NCBI RefSeq assembly: GCF_029211265.1
Contig: NZ_JARGEL010000006.1
Location: 62,001 to 126,000 of the forward strand
DNA length: 64,000 nt
Direction of reading: 5' to 3'
DNA from: Extensimonas soli
GTDB lineage: Bacteria; Pseudomonadota; Gammaproteobacteria; Burkholderiales; Burkholderiaceae_C
In this document: positions 29,940 through 37,624 of the stretch, in pieces
How positions within the stretch are numbered: position 1 is the first letter of the stretch
Layout: each line of letters opens with the position of its first letter
Translations under genes and position numbers: made by a program
Notes under the pieces: generated by a model
Database searches by the model: none
What the model saw: only the letters and a program-made list of their open reading frames with translations
What the model was told of the DNA's origin: nothing

Positions 29940-30896
29940 ATGTGGGACATCCTGCGCATCACCTTCCCCTTTTTCGCGCTCGTGCTGTGCGGCTACCTGG
30001 CCACGCGGCGCGGGCTGCTGCCGCTCGCGGCGATCCCGGGGCTCAATGCCTTCGTGCTGTTTTTTGCGCTGCCTTGCATGCTCTACCGCTTTGGCGCGCG
30101 CACGCCGATCGGGCAGCTGCTCGATCCGGTCGCGGGCGGCGTGTATTTGCTGTGTGCGCTGCCGCTGGTCGCGGGCGGGGTGCTGGGCCTGCGCGCGCTG
30201 CGCTGCAACTGGAACGACGCAGCCTTTGGCGCGCTCGTCGCGGCCATGCCAAATTCGGGCTTCATGGGTGTGCCGCTGCTCGTGGCCCTGCTGGGCGCGC
30301 AGGCCGCGGGGCCGGTGATTTTGACCATGCTGGTGGACATGGTGTGCACCACCTCGCTGTGCATTGCGCTGTCGCGCCTCGACGGCGCGGGAGCGCACGG
30401 TGCGGCGGTGGCGCTGCGCCAGGCTTTGCGCGGCATGTCAGCCAACCCCATGCCCTGGGCGACCGCGCTGGGCGCGCTGGCCTCGGCGCTGCAGTGGCAG
30501 CTACCGGGGCCGCTGGACAAAACCGTGGCCATGCTGGCCGAGGCCGCGTCGCCCGTGGCGTTGTTTGCCATCGGCGCGGTGCTCGCACGTGCACAGATGC
30601 AGCAGCACGAGCACGTGCGCCCTGTCGATTACGTGCCGCTCGCGCTCGCCAAACTGTTCGCGCACCCGCTGCTGGTGTGGCTCGTGGGCCACGCTGCGCA
30701 GGCGCTGGGCGTGCCGCTGGCGCAGCAGACGCTGGTCGCGCTGGTGCTCGTGGCGGCATTGCCGAGCGCGAGCAACGTGTCGCTGCTGGCCGAGCGCTTC
30801 GGCGCACACACGGGGCGCGTGGCGCATGTCATCCTGGTATCGACCACGCTGGCCTTCGTGAGCTTTTCTGCCGCCGTGGCCTGGCTCGTGGGTTGA
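29940..30896 (+). CDS. AEC-family transporter (auxin efflux carrier-like permease)
   Basis: 318 residues with about ten hydrophobic segments in two halves. MWDILRITFPFFALVLCGYL and GLNAFVLFFALPCMLYRFG at the N-terminus and MPNSGFMGVPLLVALLG mid-protein are typical of the AEC family, whose bacterial members move organic acids such as malate or malonate. Substrate unknown. The ATG at 29940 was preferred to an upstream start at 29862 because it begins directly at the first membrane helix. Confidence 0.85.
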   Translation: MWDILRITFPFFALVLCGYLATRRGLLPLAAIPGLNAFVLFFALPCMLYRFGARTPIGQLLDPVAGGVYLLCALPLVAGGVLGLRALRCNWNDAAFGALVAAMPNSGFMGVPLLVALLGAQAAGPVILTMLVDMVCTTSLCIALSRLDGAGAHGAAVALRQALRGMSANPMPWATALGALASALQWQLPGPLDKTVAMLAEAASPVALFAIGAVLARAQMQQHEHVRPVDYVPLALAKLFAHPLLVWLVGHAAQALGVPLAQQTLVALVLVAALPSASNVSLLAERFGAHTGRVAHVILVSTTLAFVSFSAAVAWLVG

Positions 30897-30975
30897 GCAC
30901 GGGGCTGCGCACGGGGGTGCACGCGTGAGGCCGCAAGCCCGGCGCGTGGGCGGTGCGCAGACGGCGCGTGGGGGC

Positions 30976-32181
30976 TCAGGCCGCCCGCGGGCGCACCTTG
31001 CTGGCGGCGAGCTGGGCGCGGCTGCGCGCCGTGGCCACGTCGTCGGCGTGTGCGAGCGCCACGCCCATGCGGCGCTTGGCAAAGCTCTCGGGCTTGCCAA
31101 ACAGGCGCAGGTCGGTGCCGGGCACGGCCAGCGCCGCATCGACGCCATCGAACACGATGCCGCGCGCCTCCACGCCGCCGTAGATCACGGCGCTCGCGCC
31201 CGGGTTGCGCAGGCTGGTATCGACGGGCAGACCCAAAATGGCGCGCGCGTGCAGCTCGAATTCGCTCTGCCACTGCGTGACCATGGTCACCATGCCGGTG
31301 TCGTGCGGGCGCGGGCTGACTTCGCTGAACCAGACCTGCTCGCCCTTGACGAACAGCTCTACGCCAAAAATCCCCTGGCCGCCGAGGTTGTCGGTCACGG
31401 CGCGCGCAATCTGCTGGGCCTTGTCGAGCGCCGCGGGCGGCATGGGGTGGGGCTGCCAGCTCTCGACGTAGTCGCCGGCCACCTGCAGGTGGCCAATGGG
31501 CGCGCAAAAGTGGCTGGCGATCTGCCCGCCCGCGGCATCCGGCGCACGCACCGTGAGCAGCGTGATTTCGTAGTCGAAGTCGATGAAGCCCTCGACGATC
31601 ACGCGCGTCTGGCTCACGCGCCCGCCAGCCATGGCGTAGTCCCAGGCCTTGGCAACATCGGCAGGGCCGTCGATCTTGCTCTGGCCTTTGCCCGAGCTGC
31701 TCATCACGGGCTTGACGATGCAGGGGTAGCCGATGCCGCCGTCGATCGCGGCCTGCAGCTCGGCGAGCGAGTCGCAAAAGCGGTAGGGGCTGGTGGGCAG
31801 GCCCAGGGTTTCGGCCGCCAGGCGCCGTATGCCTTCGCGGTCCATGGTCAGGCGCGCCGCACGTGCAGTCGGGATCACGCGCACTGCGCCAGCGGCTTCG
31901 AGCTCCTGCAGCACGGGCGTGGCAATGGCCTCGATCTCGGGCACGACGAGGTGCGGGCGTTCGGCCTCGATCAGCGCCTTGAGCTGCGCCGCGTCGCTCA
32001 TCATGATGGTGCGCGCATGGTGCGCCACCTGCTGGCCCGGCGCGTGCTCGTAGCGATCGACCGCAATGGTCTCCACGCCCAGGCGCTGCAGCGCGATCAG
32101 CACCTCCTTGCCCAGTTCGCCCGCGCCCAGCAGCATGACTTTGGTGGCGTGAGGGGATAGCGGCGTTCCGAGGGTGGTCAT
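30976..32181 (-). CDS. purT: Formate-dependent phosphoribosylglycinamide formyltransferase PurT
   Basis: 401 residues, ATP-grasp enzyme that formylates GAR with formate and ATP in purine synthesis. Seen: [21 protein letters not shown] (first nucleotide-fold turn), [13 protein letters not shown], the ATP-grasp loop [27 protein letters not shown] and [20 protein letters not shown]. Normal length. Divergent from the NodJ-type permease gene. Confidence 0.96.
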   Translation of the reverse strand: MTTLGTPLSPHATKVMLLGAGELGKEVLIALQRLGVETIAVDRYEHAPGQQVAHHARTIMMSDAAQLKALIEAERPHLVVPEIEAIATPVLQELEAAGAVRVIPTARAARLTMDREGIRRLAAETLGLPTSPYRFCDSLAELQAAIDGGIGYPCIVKPVMSSSGKGQSKIDGPADVAKAWDYAMAGGRVSQTRVIVEGFIDFDYEITLLTVRAPDAAGGQIASHFCAPIGHLQVAGDYVESWQPHPMPPAALDKAQQIARAVTDNLGGQGIFGVELFVKGEQVWFSEVSPRPHDTGMVTMVTQWQSEFELHARAILGLPVDTSLRNPGASAVIYGGVEARGIVFDGVDAALAVPGTDLRLFGKPESFAKRRMGVALAHADDVATARSRAQLAASKVRPRAA

Positions 32182-32322
32182 GTGCAGGGCTCCGGGTCAA
32201 AACAAAAGCGTGACTGTAATCGAGCCCTCGCCGCGTGAATCAGCGCGCGCGGCGGTGGATTTGGCGGGTGCAAACGATAATTCCCGCCGCACCGTTTCTT
32301 CTCCCCACCCCGCGCAGCGCCC

Positions 32323-33150
32323 ATGACCCAAAGTCTCCAAACACCCCCGCCCGCCCCATCGCTGTGGCGCCCGCCCAGCCTGTCGCTGCGCTGGTGGCCG
32401 GTGTTTTTGCGCAATCTGCTCGTCTGGCGCAAGCTGGCCGTGCCCAGCCTGCTGGGCAACATCGCCGAGCCGCTGATGTGGCTCGTCGCCTTTGGCTACG
32501 GCATGGGGGCACTGGTCGGGCAGATCGACGTGGGCGGCGGACGGCAGGTGCCCTACATCCTGTTTCTGGCGAGCGGCTCGATCTGCATGAGCGCGATGAA
32601 CGCCGCGAGCTTCGAGGCGCTGTATTCGGCCTTTTCGCGCATGCACGTGCAAAAAACCTGGGAGGGCATCCTGAACGCGCCCCTGCGCCTGGACGACGTG
32701 GTGCTGGCCGAGATGCTCTGGGCCGCGTTCAAGTCGATCTTCACGGTCACGGCGATCATGGGCGTGATGCTCGCGCTGGGCATCAGCCACAGCCCCAAGC
32801 TGCTCGTGGCCTGGCTGGTGCTGCTGGCCGTGGGGCTGATGTTTTCGAGCCTGGCGCTGATCTTCAATGCGCTCGCCAAGAGCTACGATTTTTTCACCTA
32901 CTACTTCACGCTGGTGCTCACGCCCATGATGTTCCTCTCGGGCGTGTTCTTCCCGCGCGAACAGCTCCCGCCCCTGGTGCGCACCCTCTCGGCGGCGCTG
33001 CCGCTGACGAACGCGGTCGAACTCGTGCGCCCCCTGTTCATGGATCAATGGCCCGCCCAACCCCTGCGCCCCGCGCTGGTGCTCGCGCTCACCACCCTCG
33101 GCGCCTTCTGGCTCGCGCTCGCGCTCACGCGGCGGCGTTTTCGGGGGTGA
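32323..33150 (+). CDS. ABC-2 transporter permease, NodJ family
   Basis: 275 residues with six hydrophobic segments and the ABC-2/NodJ motifs LLGNIAEPLMWLVAFGYGMG and LTPMMFLSGVFFPREQLPP. NodJ-type permeases need a NodI-type ATPase; none is adjacent because purT lies divergently upstream. Transport substrate unknown (NodIJ exports lipo-oligosaccharides in rhizobia, but non-symbiotic homologues are common). Its last 237 bp recur at 34271-34507, after an inserted segment. Confidence 0.85.
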   Translation: MTQSLQTPPPAPSLWRPPSLSLRWWPVFLRNLLVWRKLAVPSLLGNIAEPLMWLVAFGYGMGALVGQIDVGGGRQVPYILFLASGSICMSAMNAASFEALYSAFSRMHVQKTWEGILNAPLRLDDVVLAEMLWAAFKSIFTVTAIMGVMLALGISHSPKLLVAWLVLLAVGLMFSSLALIFNALAKSYDFFTYYFTLVLTPMMFLSGVFFPREQLPPLVRTLSAALPLTNAVELVRPLFMDQWPAQPLRPALVLALTTLGAFWLALALTRRRFRG

Positions 33151-33209
33151 CGCTCTGGTAAAAGGAGCTGCTTGCGCGCGTTGGTTCTGCGTGGAAGGGG
33201 GTTTTTGAG
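33151..33209 (+). repeat. Short interspersed palindromic repeat, copy 5
   Basis: Contains AAAAGGAGCTGCTTGCGCGC directly after the stop codon of the NodJ-type permease gene, same orientation; the right half is diverged. A weaker relative may follow the duplicated gene tail at 34508-34565. Confidence 0.6.
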
Positions 33210-33283
33210 TAGGGGCGTCGTCGGGCGCAACACGCCCTCTGTTCTATCGCCAGCGCCCGAAAATTGGAGTCTGACCCCAATTT

Positions 33284-33463
33284 TTACATGTGAGGAAGCA
33301 TCATTAATTTCATATTGCTGAAGCCTCCGACCTCGGCGACGACTTCTTGCTTTAACGCATAAAGCAAGCCTTGCAAGATGGGGCGAATGACTGCAACGAG
33401 CGCAGAGACCTCGTCTCCAACCGGGTTCAGCTGACTTTCAGTTCGAATCTCGATTTGGCTCAA
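33284..33463 (-). CDS. Possible 59-residue cassette ORF, probably truncated
   Basis: A frame from TTG (33463) to TAA (33284-33286) with GGAG six bases before the TTG, starting about 27 bp past the attC boundary at 33490/33491, where the gene of a following integron cassette should begin. The peptide (LSQIEIRTESQLNPV..., ending MKLMMLPHM) looks like a real amphipathic helical protein. Base composition is more AT-rich than the chromosome. It ends at a repeated TCTGACCCCAATT motif rather than at an attC, so the cassette is probably broken. Start codon and reality are uncertain. Confidence 0.4.
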   Translation of the reverse strand: MSQIEIRTESQLNPVGDEVSALVAVIRPILQGLLYALKQEVVAEVGGFSNMKLMMLPHM

Positions 33464-33484
33464 GAGGTGCTCCGGTTAGTAGAC

Positions 33485-33556
33485 GCATAACGCCGAAGCT
33501 CAGCCGCGTCCTTGCTGCGAAGCGGCAAGGACGTCGGTTGGAGCGCCTTGTTGGGC
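33485..33556 (-). other. Integron attC recombination site
   Basis: A 72-bp imperfect palindrome. On the minus strand it begins GCCCAAC (R'') and ends GTTATGC (R'), with the inner pair CGACGTCC / GGACGCGGC and a stem TTGCCGCTTCGCAGCAA in the centre. GCCCAAC fits the RYYYAAC consensus and GTTATGC differs from GTTRRRY at one base, as many attC sites do. It lies 7 bp after the stop codon of the minus-strand gene, where a cassette attC belongs. Confidence 0.85.
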
Positions 33557-34099
33557 ATTGCGCTCAGTAGACGACCTCGCGCTTCGTCACCAAGCAGAGA
33601 TTGGATGCCTTCCCACCGGGCGTCAAATAGATGTCAACTGTTCCGTTGTCATTTTGCAGAATCAAGGTCTTTTCGTTGAGGTTACCCCGGTATTTCCAAC
33701 TTTTAAAGATTTCCTCTCTGACCAAAGCACACTGTGTTTCCCAGAGCATCGTCTCCGTATAAACAGCATCGCAGCCCGTTCCATTCGGCGCAAACTGCAT
33801 GCTCACTTGGCTATCTCCGTCGGAGTAACCGCGAGAGACAAAAAACGACAGCAGCCGCGAATCTGTTTCTTTGTTGTTCCAAGTGGTATCGGAACCGTGC
33901 CCAGCTTCTTTCAAGACGAAGTTGGACATTTCACGAACCTTAGCCAAGCACTTCTTTACTCCCAACTCCTGCGCTTTCTTGTAGGGCAGCGTGTCTGCGG
34001 CGTTGACCGCCATGGATTGGAACGAGATAGCAGCCGCAAATGTGCAAGCCAACACCACCTTCATCGGGACCTCCTTTTGGTCATGAATAAAATGCCCAA
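33491..34099 (-). mobile_element. Integron gene cassette (609 bp)
   Basis: Bounded by the recombination points in GCATAA/C (33490/33491) and GCCCAA/C (34099/34100). The cassette's leading core, GTTGGGC on the minus strand at 34094-34100, is the exact complement of the R'' core GCCCAAC of its own attC, as expected for a cassette whose circular form has one complete attC. It carries one gene with its attC at the 3' end. No integrase gene is in the window, so it is a lone cassette or the edge of an attC cluster without integrase. Confidence 0.8.
33564..34064 (-). CDS. Cassette-encoded secreted protein of unknown function
   Basis: 166 residues, not recognised. Residues 1-22 (MKVVLACTFAAAISFQSM, cleavage after AVNA) are a signal peptide. 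The mature protein has four cysteines, compatible with two disulfides, and mixed alpha/beta pattern (YKKAQELGVKKCLAKVRE, KTLILQNDNGTVDIYL). A perfect AGGAGG ribosome site stands before the ATG at 34064; an overlapping plus-strand frame lacks this. Composition is clearly less GC-rich than the neighbours, indicating acquisition. Its place in an integron cassette suggests an accessory periplasmic or extracellular role. Confidence 0.85.
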   Translation of the reverse strand: MKVVLACTFAAAISFQSMAVNAADTLPYKKAQELGVKKCLAKVREMSNFVLKEAGHGSDTTWNNKETDSRLLSFFVSRGYSDGDSQVSMQFAPNGTGCDAVYTETMLWETQCALVREEIFKSWKYRGNLNEKTLILQNDNGTVDIYLTPGGKASNLCLVTKREVVY

Positions 34100-34104
34100 C
34101 ATTC

Positions 34105-34130
34105 AGTATACGCCGCAAGCGGCGTATACT
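34105..34130. repeat. Perfect 26-bp palindrome beside the cassette boundary
   Basis: AGTATACGCCGC, then AA, then its exact reverse complement. It lies 5 bp outside the cassette boundary at 34094-34100; a partial third copy, CGGCGTATAAC, follows near 34144. It may be the remnant of the adjacent cassette's attC, or a terminator or protein-binding site. Confidence 0.6.
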
Positions 34131-34270
34131 CATTCAAAAATTCGGCGTATAACACAATTTTTCCACAGAGAGGCCCACTTGTAGCACACCTCTGCGGCCA
34201 GTATATGCCAGCAAACACCACGCCACAGCCCAAGCTGCGCAGCGATAACTGGACTCTGACCCCAATTCCA

Positions 34271-34507
34271 GTGCTCACGCCCATGATGTTCCTCTCGGGC
34301 GTGTTCTTCCCGCGCGAACAGCTCCCGCCCCTGGTGCGCACCCTCTCGGCGGCGCTGCCGCTGACGAACGCGGTCGAACTCGTGCGCCCCCTGTTCATGG
34401 ACCAATGGCCCGCCCAACCCCTGCGCCCCGCGCTGGTGCTCGCGCTCACCACCCTCGGCGCCTTCTGGCTCGCGCTCGCGCTCACGCGGCGGCGTTTTCG
34501 GGGGTGA
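34271..34507 (+). pseudogene. Duplicated 3' end of the NodJ-type permease gene
   Basis: 237 bp identical to 32914-33150 except for one base (GAT versus GAC in the FMDQW codons). It encodes the last 78 residues of the permease without its N-terminus or start. The left junction is immediately after a TCTGACCCCAATTCCA string. It marks a recent duplication that brackets the cassette-bearing insert; the intact copy is at 32323-33150. Confidence 0.95.
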
Positions 34508-34626
34508 TGCTCTTGTAATCGTAGCTTGCTACGCCCGTCATTTCTGCCTGAAATAGGGTGAAGATTTCACTTCCTGCTGGTCGATGAGGCATCCCAGAAG
34601 CTGGGCGACGCGGTTGCCGGCCGCGC

Positions 34627-34795
34627 CTAGGAGCCTGTCGGACTTTGGGCGTCGAAAGCGAAGATGCGGCCCAGCGAGGCCAGTTTTTGCCGGATTCGCC
34701 GCCCCATAGTGGTGCTATGGGGCAAGAAACCGGCAAAAAATGGGCCGCTGCGGCGCATCTGCAGCCGACGATTCCAAAGTCCGACAGGCTCCTAG
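34627..34795. mobile_element. 169-bp full-length palindromic element (MITE-like)
   Basis: Perfect 22-bp terminal inverted repeats beginning CTAGGAGCCTGTCGGACTTT, with nested inner pairs (CCAGTTTTTGCCGG / CCGGCAAAAAATGG and CCCCATAG / CTATGGGG), so the whole element folds as one long hairpin. No coding capacity. The flanks 34508-34626 and 34796-34906 hold no gene I can support; the left flank may include a worn copy of the short repeat. Confidence 0.8.
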
Positions 34796-34906
34796 GAGCC
34801 TGGACTGCCATCCAAAAGCGCAGGCAACGTCAGCCCGCAAATCGGCAAGCCAGCGTGCAGTCTGTAAAATGCAACCGTTTTGGTTCCATCATGTTTGGAG
34901 AGGGCC

Positions 34907-35149
34907 ATGCCTACAACGCTGACATTGAAAAACATTCCGGACGACGTGTACGAGCAGCTGAAAGTCGCGGCAGAAATGCACCGCCGCAGCCTGAACAGTG
35001 AAGCCATTGTGTGCCTTGAGACTGTGCTTACGCCGACCAAGATAAACCCTGCTGAACGACTTGCCCGTGCGCGCCAACTGCGAGCGGGACTCAGCGCGGA
35101 GTTTTGCGCCCGCGACATTGACGCCTTGAAGAAGCAAGGGCGTCCATGA
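34907..35149 (+). CDS. Arc/FitA-type ribbon-helix-helix antitoxin
   Basis: 80 residues. The N-terminal TTLTLKNIPDDVYEQLKVAA and HRRSLNSEAIVCLE match the ribbon-helix-helix DNA-binding fold of FitA-like antitoxins; the C-terminal RARQLRAG segment would wrap the toxin. ATG 34907 has GGAGAGG upstream; the longer in-frame start at 34880 is not needed. The stop overlaps the toxin start (ATGA). It probably represses its own operon. Confidence 0.88.
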   Translation: MPTTLTLKNIPDDVYEQLKVAAEMHRRSLNSEAIVCLETVLTPTKINPAERLARARQLRAGLSAEFCARDIDALKKQGRP

Positions 35150-35541
35150 GGGTCGTGGATTCAAACGTGTTGGCGTATCTGTATCTGCCAGGAGAATATA
35201 CGGCGGCAGCAGAGGCGCTGATGGAGCACGACCCTGATTGGGCCGCGCCGGTGCTTTGGCGCAGCGAATTTCGCAACATTCTGGCCGGATATCTGAGGCG
35301 CGGGAAGCTGACATTCGAGCAGGCGCATGCGCTCCAAAGCGAGGCCGAGGATTTGCTCTCGGGCGCCGAATACGAGGTCGACTCGCGTAGCGTCCTCGAA
35401 CTGGTGCGCGACAGTGAATGCTCCGCATACGATTGCGAGTTCGTTGCGCTCGCGAAGACGCTCGGAACGAAGCTCGTGACCATGGATGGCAAAGTGCTAC
35501 GGTCGTTCCCAGACATCGCGGTCGCGCTCTCTGCGGACTAA
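35146..35541 (+). CDS. PIN-domain toxin, VapC/FitB family
   Basis: 131 residues. The PIN acidic residues can be placed: D5 in VVDSNVLAYLYL, E41 in LWRSEFRNIL, D95 in SAYDCEFVALAK, and a last aspartate in LVTMDGKVL. Such proteins are Mg-dependent ribonucleases, often cutting tRNA or mRNA. Overlaps the antitoxin by four bases. The pair stands between a palindromic element and a copy of the short repeat, in an accessory patch. Confidence 0.9.
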   Translation: MRVVDSNVLAYLYLPGEYTAAAEALMEHDPDWAAPVLWRSEFRNILAGYLRRGKLTFEQAHALQSEAEDLLSGAEYEVDSRSVLELVRDSECSAYDCEFVALAKTLGTKLVTMDGKVLRSFPDIAVALSAD

Positions 35542-35547
35542 CGGTGT

Positions 35548-35615
35548 CAAAAAACTCCTAAAAAAGGAGCTGCTTACGCGCGCTGGCTCTGCGTCAGCGG
35601 CCATTTTTGCTTAAA
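35548..35615 (+). repeat. Short interspersed palindromic repeat, copy 6
   Basis: AAAAAAGGAGCTGCTTACGC with a GGCCATTTTTGC-type right end; begins six bases after the toxin stop codon in the same orientation. Confidence 0.7.
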
Positions 35616-35658
35616 GCGGCAAATAGCCCAACCCGCGCCCGTATCAAGGTCAGCCCGC

Positions 35659-36948
35659 TCACTCCGGCAAAAACAACTCCAGCAAGTCGTTCAAAAAATC
35701 AAACCCCCGCGCCGTCGGGCGCACGTGGCCCAAGTCGCGGGTGAGCAGGCCCTGGCGCTCGGCCTGCTCCAGCGCCGGGGCGATGGTCGAAAGCGGCAGG
35801 CCCGTGCGGTCGCAATAGTCTTGCAGCGCAAAGCCTTCGCGCAGGCGCAGCGCGTTGAGCATGAATTCGAACGGCAGGTCGGCGCGGCGCACCTCGTCGT
35901 CCTGGGCCACGGCCTGGCCCGCGAGCGCCTGCGTGATGTAGCGCTGCGGGTCGCGAAAGCGCACCTGGCGCACGATGCGGTGCGCGAAGCTCAGCTTGCT
36001 GTGCGCGCCCGCGCCCAGGCCCAGGTAGTCGCCAAACTGCCAGTAATTGCCGTTGTGTACGCAGGCGTGGCCGGGGCGCGCGTAGGCCGAGACTTCGTAG
36101 CGCTGCAGCCCCGCGGCCTGCGTGAGCGCGGTGATGCGGTCGAGCATGGCGTAGGCCAGGTCGTCTTCGGGCAGCGCGGGCGGCGGGTGCTTGGCAAAGT
36201 AGGTGTTGGGCTCGATGGTGAGCTGGTAGATGGAGAGGTGCGGCGGCGCAAAGGCAAGCGCGGTGTGCACGTCCTGCTCCAGTTCTGCGAGCGTCTGGCC
36301 CGGCAGGGCGTACATCAGGTCTAGGTTGAAGTGGTCGAACGCCTGCGCGGCCTCTTGCATGGCGGCCAAGGCTTGCGCGCGGTCGTGCACGCGGCCCAGC
36401 GCCTGCAAGTGGCGGTCGGAAAAGCTCTGCACGCCCACCGACAGGCGCGTGACGCCCGCGGCGCGAAAGGCGTGAAAGCGTTCGCGCTCGAAGCTGCCGG
36501 GGTTGGCTTCGAGCGTGATCTCGCAGCCCGGCAGCAGCGGCAGGCGCGCGCGGATCGCGCTCAGCAGCGCTTCGATGCGCTCGGGTGCGAACAGGCTGGG
36601 CGTGCCGCCGCCGAGAAAGACGCTCAAGACCTTGCGCCCCCACACGAGTGGCAGCGCGGCTTCGAGGTCGGCGACGAGCGCGTCGAGGTAGCGCGACTGC
36701 AGCGCCTCGGCCTCGGCCCCGCTGGCCGTCAGCGCGTGCGAGTTGAAGTCGCAGTACGGGCATTTTTTCAGGCACCAGGGCAGGTGCACGTAGAGCGAAA
36801 GCGGCGGCAGGCTGGGCAGGTGCAGCACGCCCGGGCGCATGGATTGTTGCAGGTCGCGCGGCGCAGCCGGGGCGGGCTCGGCAGATTCGGTAGGGAAGGC
36901 GCCGTGCTGCGCATCAGACGCAGCCGGGTGGATGGGGATGGTGGGCAT
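35659..36948 (-). CDS. hemW: Radical SAM heme chaperone HemW
   Basis: 429 residues. The radical-SAM cluster motif WCLKKCPYCDFNSH (C-x3-C-x2-C) lies near residue 58; GGGTPSLF and EANPGSFERERF follow. The absence of a fourth cysteine after the motif and the C-terminal LPFEFMLNALRLREGF fit HemW rather than coproporphyrinogen dehydrogenase HemN. HemW binds heme and is thought to insert it into respiratory enzymes. About 40 extra N-terminal residues are low-complexity. It follows rdgB by 4 bp in the same operon. Confidence 0.92.
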   Translation of the reverse strand: MPTIPIHPAASDAQHGAFPTESAEPAPAAPRDLQQSMRPGVLHLPSLPPLSLYVHLPWCLKKCPYCDFNSHALTASGAEAEALQSRYLDALVADLEAALPLVWGRKVLSVFLGGGTPSLFAPERIEALLSAIRARLPLLPGCEITLEANPGSFERERFHAFRAAGVTRLSVGVQSFSDRHLQALGRVHDRAQALAAMQEAAQAFDHFNLDLMYALPGQTLAELEQDVHTALAFAPPHLSIYQLTIEPNTYFAKHPPPALPEDDLAYAMLDRITALTQAAGLQRYEVSAYARPGHACVHNGNYWQFGDYLGLGAGAHSKLSFAHRIVRQVRFRDPQRYITQALAGQAVAQDDEVRRADLPFEFMLNALRLREGFALQDYCDRTGLPLSTIAPALEQAERQGLLTRDLGHVRPTARGFDFLNDLLELFLPE

Positions 36949-36952
36949 GGGG

Positions 36953-37558
36953 TCAGCCGGCGAGCCAGCGTTCGCGCAGCAGCTGCATCATCTGCCGCGC
37001 GGCCTGGCCGCGGTGGCTGTGCGCGTTTTTGGCTTCGGGCGGCAGCTCGGCAAAGGTCTTGCCGAGTTCGGGCAGGTACATCACGGGGTCGAAGCCGAAG
37101 CCGTGGCTGCCGCGCGGCGCCTCGGTGATCTCGCCTGCGGCGCGGCCCACGGCGATCAGCGGCTCGGGGTCTTGCGGGCTGCGCACGGCCACGAGCGTGC
37201 TCACGAGCGCGGCGCGCCGGTCGGTGATGCCGCGCATTTGTTCGAGCAGCGCGCGCACGTTGTTCGTGTCGCCCTTTTCGTAGCCGAATTGCGTGGCGTA
37301 GTAGGCGGTTTGCACGCCCGGCAGGCCGCCGAAGGCAGCGACGCACAGGCCCGCGTCGTCGGCGAGCGCGGGCAGGCCCGTGTGCTGCGCGGCAAAGCGC
37401 GCCTTGGCGAGCGCGTTTTCGACGAAGGTGCAGTGCGGCTCCTCGGCTTCGCCGACGCCGAGCGCGCCTTGGGGCAGCAGTTCCACGCCCAGCGGCGCGA
37501 GCATGGCTTGCAGTTCGGCGAGCTTGCCGGGGTTGTTCGATGCGAGCACGAGTTTCAT
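36953..37558 (-). CDS. rdgB: dITP/XTP pyrophosphatase RdgB
   Basis: 201 residues. Removes non-canonical purine nucleotides. Motifs: LVLASNNPGKLAEL at the start, FVENALAKARFAA, LADDAGLCV, and SHGFGFDPVMYLPELGKTFAEL. ATG 37558 is preferred to a TTG six bases upstream. Its upstream region is the copy of the short repeat that also covers the end of rph. Operon order rph-rdgB-hemW is common in this group. Confidence 0.95.
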   Translation of the reverse strand: MKLVLASNNPGKLAELQAMLAPLGVELLPQGALGVGEAEEPHCTFVENALAKARFAAQHTGLPALADDAGLCVAAFGGLPGVQTAYYATQFGYEKGDTNNVRALLEQMRGITDRRAALVSTLVAVRSPQDPEPLIAVGRAAGEITEAPRGSHGFGFDPVMYLPELGKTFAELPPEAKNAHSHRGQAARQMMQLLRERWLAG

Positions 37559-37559
37559 G

Positions 37560-37624
37560 GTCAAATTGGCCTCTAATCCTTATGTATCAAGCACAAGAAG
37601 CTCTTATTCGTATAGCGATTTTTG
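37560..37624 (-). repeat. Short interspersed palindromic repeat, copy 7
   Basis: The minus strand carries AAAATCGCTATACGAATAAG, then AGAGCTTCTTGTGC, then TTAGAGGCCAATTTGACC. It spans the rph stop codon and ends at the rdgB start, in the orientation of both. Confidence 0.75.

Noticed and set aside
33558-34184. A 208-codon plus-strand frame over the cassette
   Set aside because: The minus-strand gene has AGGAGG, a signal peptide and an attC in the right place; the plus-strand frame has none of these.
34508-34565. Twelfth repeat copy after the duplicated gene tail
   Set aside because: Position and orientation fit (GTAGCTTGCTACGCC), but similarity is too low to count it with the others.
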